In this document: positions 35,577 to 42,126 of the stretch, piece after piece
Numbering within the stretch: the stretch's first letter is position 1
How the letters are laid out: each line of letters begins with the position of its first letter
From: Paenibacillus sp. FSL H7-0331
GTDB taxonomy: Bacteria; Bacillota; Bacilli; Paenibacillales; NBRC-103111
Assembly: GCF_001956045.1 (NCBI RefSeq)
Contig: NZ_MRTH01000002.1
Span: forward strand, 405,533-469,532
Reading direction: 5' to 3'
DNA: 64,000 nt
The notes under the pieces: model-generated
Database searches by the model: none
Told to the model about the DNA's origin: nothing
The model's input: the letters and a program-made list of their open reading frames with translations, nothing else
Program-made: the position numbers and the translations under genes

Positions 35577-38500
35577 ATGAATCAATCGTTAAAAAAACGT
35601 TTGTGTAAGTTTTTAATTTTTTGCATGATGTTGGTTTATGTACCTCTAGGGATGACAACTCCGGCTGCAGCCTATGGAAATGGAGTACTGCTGAACACCG
35701 GATTCGAGAGTGTTACGGGTATGGGTACTTTAATTTTTGATGGGTGGAGACTAGACTCTACCGGATCAAAGGCTACGAATGGTACTCCAGCAGGTTCAAG
35801 CTATGCTCGCACGGGGAATAATGCTTTAAAGGTTTCGGCGGGCTCAGGCAGTCAAAAAACGCCTGCTCAGCAATATATTTCGGTTATTCCCGGACAGACC
35901 TATCAAATATCCTATTATATGAACGTAACCCATAATACGAATGCTGCATCCTCTACGGGAATGACTGCCAGATTCTACGACAAGACCAACCCGGATAACT
36001 TTAGTAATACCGGTGCTGTACAGGTCGGTGCGGATGTAAATGTTGGCGGTGTAACAGGCACGACTACATCCGGATACACCTTGTTTCAGAAAAGCTTTAC
36101 GGTTCCTGCCAATGCAAACTATATGCGGGTTTATGTGTTTTCTATAAGCTCAGTTAGCGGCAGCATGATTGCTTACATTGATGATATCAGTTTAGTTCAA
36201 ACTGCAGGCACGGCTCCTGTAGCTGTTACCGGTGTTAGTCTTAACAAGACAGCTACAATCTTAGAGAAGGCAGCAACAGAAACCCTCACGGCAACAGTTG
36301 CTCCTGCTGGGGCGCCACAGGCAGTCAAGTGGACTAGCAGCAATGCCAATGTAGCTACAGTTGATATAAACAATGGCTTGGTAACGGCAGTTAATACAGG
36401 TACCGCGACCATCACAGCGACTTCTACGACTGCCACCCCGTCTAGTGTTACGAACGCAGTGTACACGGCTTCCAGCACCGTTACTGTACTGGCTGGGATG
36501 CCTGCTCCTGTTTATGGCCTAACATTAACCCCGTCTTTTCATTCTGCCAGTGTCTACATAGCTGGTGGGAGGGATGATTTAATCCGCCATCTGTACTATA
36601 GGAAGGCAGGGGATTCTGTATGGAAAGAAGCGTTAGAGCCGATTTATATTCCGGGTAAGGAAATGTTTTCCGGAAGTATAGTAAGGCTTGAAGAAGACAC
36701 AGCCTATGAAGTGAAATCGGATGTATTCTATGGAAGTACATTGGTGAAATCAGAGACAGGAAGCTTCCGGACATGGACTTCCAATCCTACCATTGCACAG
36801 ACCATTTCCTTGTCCAGCTTATATACCAGTGGCGGTTTGACCATAAACGGAATAACAGGAACCGATACTGGCTGGATTAAGATTGTCAATGACACGGGAC
36901 TGACTATCGATGCCGGGGATCTAACCAATCATGCTGTAACGGTTACAAATTCGGTTTATACGATACTGGATGGCTTTATAGTTAAAGGTGGAAAGAAGAA
37001 CGGGATATTTATGAACAATACCGTTCACGACGTTAGAATTAGTAATGCTGATATTTCCGGTTGGGGACGGATTGCTGTTGATACCGTAACTACCCCTGAA
37101 CAGATTGCTTTTATTAATAAGAGTGATGTTGGATATGGAACTCCTATTGATGCCGAAGGGAACATGCTGGAGGGCGATGCAGGCTTCAGAATCGAAGATT
37201 CAAAGAACATAGTCGTAGAAAGAAGTTACGTGCATGAACCGAGAGGATACGCAAATCCATGGACGGGCATCAATTCAGACGGGCAACCCTTCAGTAATTC
37301 CCATCCGCAGGGACCTGAGGCGATGTATCTCCGAAGTGCAGGCGGGATGGTAGTACGCTATAACGACTTTAGCGGGACGGATGAATACCACCGGTTCAAT
37401 GATGTTATCAGCGGGTATTTTAATAACCAGGAAAGCGGTGGTTTTTATAAAGATGCGGACGTTTACGGCAATTTCTTCGGGTACTCCAATGATGATAGTA
37501 TTGAATTAGACGGAGGGCAGTCCAATATCAGGGTTTTTGACAACCGATTCGAAATGAGCTACGCTGGCATGAGTTTCGCGCCGAACATGGTAGGACCTAG
37601 CTATGCTTTCAAGAATGTACTCTACAATATGAATGACTATAGGCGTACGGGAACCGGCGCAGTAGTCAAATTAGGCGGCAACAACAGCACGGTGTATAAG
37701 GGACAAACGTGGTTTTTCAATAATACCATCTATGCGGTTCCCAAAGCTATTGTAGGCAGCAGCACACCCAAGAACTGGTATGGTGGCACCAGAAATAACC
37801 TGATTGTTGTAATGAGAAATCTGATCAATGGTTCCTCCTATTTCTATAATATTGAAGATAACAGCCCGTCAGTAAATCCCGGTACGAATTTCGATTATGA
37901 TGCTCTCGGTCGCAGCACTGCTGCAGATGGTGCTGGACAGATTGTTGCAAGCCCTGGTGCCGAAGCACATGGGCTGTTCAAAATAGGGAAGATGACTAAT
38001 CCCGATGCAGGTGTATTTACACTGGCAGCTTCCGGTATTGATGCTGCGAAGGAAGTCAATGTAATGGATAAGGGAACGGTAGTGAAAAACTTTGCCGATA
38101 CTTTCACCGGCAGCACTCCGGATATCGGTGCCTTTGAACAAGGGGAGAGCAGCCTGTTTCCGAAGCGGCCTATCCCGTTCCATGCAGACAAATATCTGGT
38201 CAGCATACCTGAAGCAAATGACACGGCAACATTCACAATCTCTACAGGTGCTTTAACGGGAACAGGAAATTATACGATTAGACAAAACGCAGAAGAGGAT
38301 TGGTATACAGTTTCACCTTCTTCTGGAACTTTTGGGAGTCATGATAGTGTAACTTTTTCCGTCTATGTAGACAGAACGAAGGCATCCTTTAATAGGGCTG
38401 CAGAGTACTCCTCTTTATTTGTAAGGTTGTCTGATGGGTATTCAGTACCTATAACTGTGAAAGCAGAAAATTCCGTAACGGCTCTTCAAATAGGAGAGAA

Positions 38501-38987
38501 TCTACAGCTGGTATCTACAAAGGTTTTCCCGAATACAGCAAATCTCAATGCAGACTGGAAATCAAGCAGTGCAGCTGTAACCATACCTATGGAGACTACA
38601 ACAACCTATAAGAATGTACCTTCAGTATCCATAACTGGTGTATATGCGGGTAGCTCCACCATAACGGCAAACAGTGCTGTAAATGGAGTAAACCAAGCTG
38701 AGTACAGAGTACGTGTACCCTCGAGACTGGGGGATCTGCAGGTAAACGGGCAAACGGTGGAAGGGTTTGAGCCTGGTATCTACAGCTATAATGTTGTTTT
38801 GCCGGTAGGCATGCCTGTACCGACGGTTACGGCTGCAGCCATGGATACAAGCACTACATCACCCTCCACTGTCACGTATGCTTTACCATCTAGTATACCG
38901 GGTACTGCTGTAGTCACGGCAACTTCTGCGGATGGAACAACTAGCAATTCCTATACCATTCATTTTACTCAAGTGATACCGGATTAA
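35577..38987 (+). CDS. Secreted modular beta-helix polysaccharide-degrading protein
   Basis: 1136 residues, secreted (KKRLCKFLIFCMMLVYVPLGMTTPAAAY). Modules in order: a carbohydrate-binding-like jelly roll (35-205), a Big2 immunoglobulin-like domain (210-305, VTGVSLNKTATILEKAATETL), an FN3-like domain (310-400), a right-handed parallel beta-helix (about 410-830) with pectate-lyase-like rungs such as YGNFFGYSNDDSIELDGG, further beta-sandwich domains, and a cadherin-like sandwich at the end (RLGDLQVNGQTVEGFEPGIYSYNV). A lyase or hydrolase on pectin is likely from the shared promoter element and fold, but the enzyme family is not certain. ATG 35577 and TTG 35574 are both near AAGGAGG; ATG preferred. 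Confidence 0.8.
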   Translation: MNQSLKKRLCKFLIFCMMLVYVPLGMTTPAAAYGNGVLLNTGFESVTGMGTLIFDGWRLDSTGSKATNGTPAGSSYARTGNNALKVSAGSGSQKTPAQQYISVIPGQTYQISYYMNVTHNTNAASSTGMTARFYDKTNPDNFSNTGAVQVGADVNVGGVTGTTTSGYTLFQKSFTVPANANYMRVYVFSISSVSGSMIAYIDDISLVQTAGTAPVAVTGVSLNKTATILEKAATETLTATVAPAGAPQAVKWTSSNANVATVDINNGLVTAVNTGTATITATSTTATPSSVTNAVYTASSTVTVLAGMPAPVYGLTLTPSFHSASVYIAGGRDDLIRHLYYRKAGDSVWKEALEPIYIPGKEMFSGSIVRLEEDTAYEVKSDVFYGSTLVKSETGSFRTWTSNPTIAQTISLSSLYTSGGLTINGITGTDTGWIKIVNDTGLTIDAGDLTNHAVTVTNSVYTILDGFIVKGGKKNGIFMNNTVHDVRISNADISGWGRIAVDTVTTPEQIAFINKSDVGYGTPIDAEGNMLEGDAGFRIEDSKNIVVERSYVHEPRGYANPWTGINSDGQPFSNSHPQGPEAMYLRSAGGMVVRYNDFSGTDEYHRFNDVISGYFNNQESGGFYKDADVYGNFFGYSNDDSIELDGGQSNIRVFDNRFEMSYAGMSFAPNMVGPSYAFKNVLYNMNDYRRTGTGAVVKLGGNNSTVYKGQTWFFNNTIYAVPKAIVGSSTPKNWYGGTRNNLIVVMRNLINGSSYFYNIEDNSPSVNPGTNFDYDALGRSTAADGAGQIVASPGAEAHGLFKIGKMTNPDAGVFTLAASGIDAAKEVNVMDKGTVVKNFADTFTGSTPDIGAFEQGESSLFPKRPIPFHADKYLVSIPEANDTATFTISTGALTGTGNYTIRQNAEEDWYTVSPSSGTFGSHDSVTFSVYVDRTKASFNRAAEYSSLFVRLSDGYSVPITVKAENSVTALQIGENLQLVSTKVFPNTANLNADWKSSSAAVTIPMETTTTYKNVPSVSITGVYAGSSTITANSAVNGVNQAEYRVRVPSRLGDLQVNGQTVEGFEPGIYSYNVVLPVGMPVPTVTAAAMDTSTTSPSTVTYALPSSIPGTAVVTATSADGTTSNSYTIHFTQVIPD

Positions 38988-39018
38988 TGGCTCCTTTTAG
39001 GGGCGAGGGAGATTTCAG

Positions 39019-39057
39019 TACTAATAAGGATGAGCAAAATGCTCATCCTTATTAGTA
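39019..39057 (+). terminator. Perfect 18-bp-stem palindromic terminator
   Basis: Arms TACTAATAAGGATGAGCA and TGCTCATCCTTATTAGTA flank a 3-base loop. It ends the beta-helix gene's transcript and directly abuts the intron fragment. Confidence 0.75.
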
Positions 39058-39235
39058 TGCAAGCCCAGCATGGTGGGCGTCTCTCTACGGTGAAAGTCCG
39101 GGAATGGGGTCTGGCAGGCGTCTACCGTTAGCCAAGAGCAAGAGAGTGTCTGCAGCGAGGCAGAGTCTGAAAGAAGCATATGGCAAAAGCACGGCTTGAG
39201 GTATACGAGCATTTATATTATCAAAAGCCCAGACA
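39058..39235 (+). mobile_element. Group II intron 5' fragment, no reverse transcriptase
   Basis: The stretch has the opening TGCAAGCCCAGCATGGTGGG and the domain I landmarks CTCTACGGTGAAAGTCCGG, GTTAGCCAAGAGCAAG, TGTCTGCAGCGAGGCAGA, TCTGAAAGAAGC and CTTGAGGTATACGAGC, which I recognise from bacterial group II introns of Bacillota. No domain V, 3' end or intron-encoded protein follows; a normal gene starts at 39299. It is therefore a truncated, inactive copy. Confidence 0.6.
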
Positions 39236-39298
39236 AATCATGCCACTATCTCATATGCTTTATTAGGTGAATGACTATTTTTAGGGAGGAACCATCAC

Positions 39299-40018
39299 AT
39301 GTACTATGCAACACCATGGACACCAGATCCGCATTTTCAATCCTATTTTCGTCCTCTAAATGATTATGCGGTATATCCAATTCGCTCAAACTATGGTCAA
39401 AGTAATTACAATCCTTATGCACAGCCTGTTGTGCCATTCTTGAGATATGAATCTGTTTCACCTCAAAAATCTGCATGTATCAGTAGTGCAGAAGTAGAAT
39501 TAAACCAGGCTTTTCGAACACTTTGGGAGCAACACGTTGCCTGGACGAGGATGCTTATTATAAGTATTGCAGAGAGTTTGCCAGATGAGGCACTGGTTAC
39601 TGAACGTCTCCTTCGCAATCCTCCTGATATGGCCAATGTGTTTAAACATTATTATGGTGAAGAGATAGCTAAACGATTCAGCGCTTTATTTAGAGAGCAT
39701 CTTGTATTGGCCGCACAACTTGTTAAAGCAGCCAAGGCTGGCAATAGCCGGGCAGCCGCGGAAGCGGAGAAAAACTGGTATGCCAATGCGGATGAAATAG
39801 CTGCTTTTCTTAACAGTATCAACCCCAATTGGCCAAAAGCAGACTTGAGGAATATGCTGCATGAACACTTACGTATGACCAAAGATCAAGCAGTTTTCAG
39901 GTTATCCAAAAAATATAAATCTGATATCGCGACCTACGATCAGATCGAGAAACAGGCACTTGAAATGGCAGATGCATTTACAAATGGAATTGTAAAGCAA
40001 TTTCCTAATCATTTTTAA
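39299..40018 (+). CDS. Conserved helical protein of unknown function
   Basis: 239 residues. The N-terminal 60 are low-complexity, rich in Tyr, Pro and Asn (YYATPWTPDPHFQSYFRPLN). Residues 63-235 form a helical domain widespread in bacteria without a settled name: LWEQHVAWTRMLIISIAESLPDE, RLLRNPPDMANVFKHYYGEE, LFREHLVLAAQLVKAAKAG, WYANADEIAAFLNSINPNWP, MLHEHLRMTKDQAVFRLSK, DIATYDQIEKQALEMADA. The His pairs (HVAW, HYYGEE, REHLVL, HEHLRM) could coordinate a metal. GGGAGG lies before the ATG. No partner gene; terminator at 40094. Confidence 0.7.
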   Translation: MYYATPWTPDPHFQSYFRPLNDYAVYPIRSNYGQSNYNPYAQPVVPFLRYESVSPQKSACISSAEVELNQAFRTLWEQHVAWTRMLIISIAESLPDEALVTERLLRNPPDMANVFKHYYGEEIAKRFSALFREHLVLAAQLVKAAKAGNSRAAAEAEKNWYANADEIAAFLNSINPNWPKADLRNMLHEHLRMTKDQAVFRLSKKYKSDIATYDQIEKQALEMADAFTNGIVKQFPNHF

Positions 40019-40093
40019 TGATCTGCAAAAATAGAAACTAATTAGACTTCTACTTATTTTGGAGTCGTTACAATAAGATCGCTGGAATCGTCT

Positions 40094-40126
40094 AAGAGAC
40101 TGTCATTTAAAACAACAGTCTCTTTA
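40094..40126 (+). terminator. Intrinsic terminator
   Basis: AAGAGACTGT/ACAGTCTCTT stem, 11-base loop, T-rich tail. Confidence 0.8.
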
Positions 40127-40177
40127 TTATCTCTCTTCTAAAGAAGCGTGTGACAAGCGAGAATAAGACTCCGATAT

Positions 40178-41194
40178 CTAGGAGAGCATGGCCTTCCACT
40201 TGGAGTAAACATTCCAAGCTTCGCCTGATTCCAGGTGGGCTTTGCAGGTATAAAGGCCTTCTTCGACAGATTCTACCCTGTCAGCCAGATGGAGCCTGTA
40301 TGCAGCGTTCAATAGTACCTGATGGGTGAATCCGATATGTGCGTCACCGTGAAGAACAGATTCAGTCACCCGAAGCTGTTCGGCAGCGTTCCAAGTCGTT
40401 TCGGGAAGGGGAGTATCCAACCCCAGGTTCTCCGGATTGACGACATGAAGGGAAGCGTGCCCGTTCTCCACCATATAGGTGCGAGTCGGTCGATCGATGA
40501 ACAGGTCCTCCGAGCCCTCGGTACCTTGGACGATAAGAGATTTGCGGTATTTCAATTGAGTCGTGAGCCGAGATAACCGATCGAATACAGTGTTGTGGTA
40601 AACGCCGAATACCAGGTAAGGGGAACAGCTGTAATCGATCAATTTCTCAGCCGTATTCAATACAGTCCTCATTCCGAGCTGTTCCCTGATCGGGCGCAAT
40701 TCTTTTAGTGGAGGGCACCATTCCTCTGCAGGGACATACAATACTCCAGTTTCTTTAGCGGTTGTAACTATTTCCGTGCGTGTTCGTTCACTTATGGTTA
40801 TTCCTGCCTCAAGAAGAATGTCATGCAGTGTCACTCCCCACTTGGGAGGGAGTGAGGCGGTACCGTGAAGCGTCACCGGTAACCCGGCTGCAGCGAGTAG
40901 AAACGAAACGGCAAATGTAGCGAAAAATGATTTATTACGTCCATCATAGGGTCCGGCGCAATCAATGCCTTCCTGGATCGGTTCGCGGTAAGCGGCTTCA
41001 CGGCATACTTTCACAAAGGCTTCCAGTTCCTCCACGCTTTCCATCTTAATGCGCTCCGCCATGAAGAAGGCGCCTATCTGGGCTGGAGTTGCCCGAAGGT
41101 TGATGATTTGTTCTGCAGCTTCTAGAGATTCCTCATATGTCAAATCGCGGGCTCCGCGTTTGCCACGCCCGACTTCCTTCAAATATGTGATCAT
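40178..41194 (-). CDS. Anthranilate phosphoribosyltransferase-like protein (glycosyltransferase family 3, TrpD2-like)
   Basis: 338 residues with an N-terminal helical domain (DLTYEESLEAAEQIINLRATPAQIGAFFMAERIKMES) and the family core of TrpD/nucleoside phosphorylases (CAGPYDGRNKSFFATFAVSFLLAAAGLPVTLHGT). The classic TrpD diphosphate loop GTGGD is replaced by GPYDGRNK, so it is probably not a tryptophan enzyme. Relatives of this type (YbiB/TrpD2) bind nucleic acid. Its ATG overlaps the stop of the ANTAR gene by 4 bp, so the two are cotranslated and it may share the nitrite regulation role; that is inference. Confidence 0.75.
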   Translation of the reverse strand: MITYLKEVGRGKRGARDLTYEESLEAAEQIINLRATPAQIGAFFMAERIKMESVEELEAFVKVCREAAYREPIQEGIDCAGPYDGRNKSFFATFAVSFLLAAAGLPVTLHGTASLPPKWGVTLHDILLEAGITISERTRTEIVTTAKETGVLYVPAEEWCPPLKELRPIREQLGMRTVLNTAEKLIDYSCSPYLVFGVYHNTVFDRLSRLTTQLKYRKSLIVQGTEGSEDLFIDRPTRTYMVENGHASLHVVNPENLGLDTPLPETTWNAAEQLRVTESVLHGDAHIGFTHQVLLNAAYRLHLADRVESVEEGLYTCKAHLESGEAWNVYSKWKAMLS

Positions 41195-41817
41195 TTAGGC
41201 TTCGCCCTGCTTTCTTTGCCCACTTGGAGCAATTGATAGACTTTCACGATGGACGTAGCGACGTCGACCAATCTCTTGCGTTCATTCATCGCTTGTTTAC
41301 GAAGAATGTCATAGGCCTCGGATTCAGTGATAGATTTAATCTCACACAAAATACTCTTAGCCATATCGATCCATTTACGTTCCTCGATACGGCTGAGCAG
41401 CTGCTCCCGCTCGTTGTACCATTGTTGGCGTTCAACGAATTGCTTGGAACTGAAGTGAAGTGCCCAATGGAGCTCATAGCCTTTCATGAAAGGGGTAAGC
41501 ATTCCATCCAGCATCACGTCATCCTCGCAAGCTTCCAAGGACTGGGAGGCAGAACGTTCATCACACCACCAGATTAAAGGCAGACCCTTAAGCTGCATAA
41601 GAAAGGTGCTCCAAGGTTTAACTTCATCCATTGACAACTGCAATATGGCCGCATCCGCATCGATAATGAGCTGCTTAGCCTGTTCTTGGTCGCAGGTACA
41701 GGTAACGATATAACCATTGGAGCGTAGAATGCTTTCGGGGGAAAGCGAATCTGATACGGGGAAGAACTTCCCTTCTTGGGCCAATTTTTGGTTATGAATA
41801 ACCAACACTGAACGCAT
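41191..41817 (-). CDS. ANTAR-domain antitermination regulator (NasT-like)
   Basis: 208 residues. The N-terminal half is a receiver-like domain without a clear phosphorylation-site pattern (VTCTCDQEQAKQLIIDADAAILQLS). A coiled coil (about 125-150) links to the C-terminal ANTAR three-helix RNA-binding domain (LLSRIEERKWIDMAKSILCEIKSITESEAYDILRKQAMNERKRLVDVATSIV). ANTAR proteins bind paired hexaloop hairpins in leaders and prevent terminator formation. Exactly such a pair stands in the nirB leader on the other side of the intergenic region, so nitrite or nitrate control of nirB by this protein is strongly suggested. Confidence 0.85.
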   Translation of the reverse strand: MRSVLVIHNQKLAQEGKFFPVSDSLSPESILRSNGYIVTCTCDQEQAKQLIIDADAAILQLSMDEVKPWSTFLMQLKGLPLIWWCDERSASQSLEACEDDVMLDGMLTPFMKGYELHWALHFSSKQFVERQQWYNEREQLLSRIEERKWIDMAKSILCEIKSITESEAYDILRKQAMNERKRLVDVATSIVKVYQLLQVGKESRAKPK

Positions 41818-41861
41818 GAATGATTCCCCATTTCATTGATTTCGATAGCCAAAACTCTGTT

Positions 41862-41878
41862 TGTTATATATCCTTACA
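41862..41878. promoter_or_regulatory. GlnR/TnrA-type nitrogen box 1
   Basis: TGTTA-TATATCC-TTACA fits the TGTNA-N7-TNACA consensus, 45 bp before the ANTAR gene start. Confidence 0.6.
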
Positions 41879-41933
41879 TAAATATATAACACAGATCCAA
41901 TTATATTGTCTATTGCTTAGTTTTCAAAAAATA

Positions 41934-41973
41934 TGTTATGTATATTGACATCAAGATAAGGCCGTAGTATATT
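41934..41973 (+). promoter_or_regulatory. nirB promoter with GlnR/TnrA-type box 2
   Basis: TTGACA (41945-41950), 17 bp, TATATT (41968-41973). TGTTA-TGTATAT-TGACA (41934-41950) fits TGTNA-N7-TNACA and covers the -35, placing nirB under general nitrogen control. Confidence 0.7.
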
Positions 41974-41997
41974 CGAATTAACCAATTAAATATTCGG

Positions 41998-42097
41998 GGG
42001 TACAATGGGGTATCCCTTTAAGCGGCAATGGAGCCTGCTATCGTCTTTCACGGATTATTTATCGTGGAACGAAGCGGGCTTTTGTGTTTATTTTTTT
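41998..42097 (+). promoter_or_regulatory. ANTAR-type antitermination leader of nirB (two hexaloop hairpins and terminator)
   Basis: Hairpin 1: GGG TAC [AATGGG] GTA T CCC (41998-42016). Linker TTTA. Hairpin 2: AGC GGC [AATGGA] GCC T GCT (42021-42039). Both have 3 bp, a bulged T on the 3' side, 3 bp, and a hexaloop with A1 and G4. The 3' strand of hairpin 2 is also the 5' strand of a terminator: AGCCTGCT (42032-42039) pairs with AGCGGGCT (42073-42080), extended by TCGT/ACGA, then a T-rich run to 42097. The two folds exclude each other. Confidence 0.88.
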
Positions 42098-42126
42098 ATG
42101 GAATTTCGAGAGGAGAAGATGATTGT

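Noticed and set aside
36197..36478. Minus-strand Val/Ala-rich frame of 93 codons
   Set aside because: Complement of the Thr/Ala-rich Big2 domain of the secreted protein; composition artefact.
42028..42126. 33-codon upstream extension of nirB
   Set aside because: It overlaps the leader hairpin and terminator, has no ribosome site and reads unlike any NirB start.
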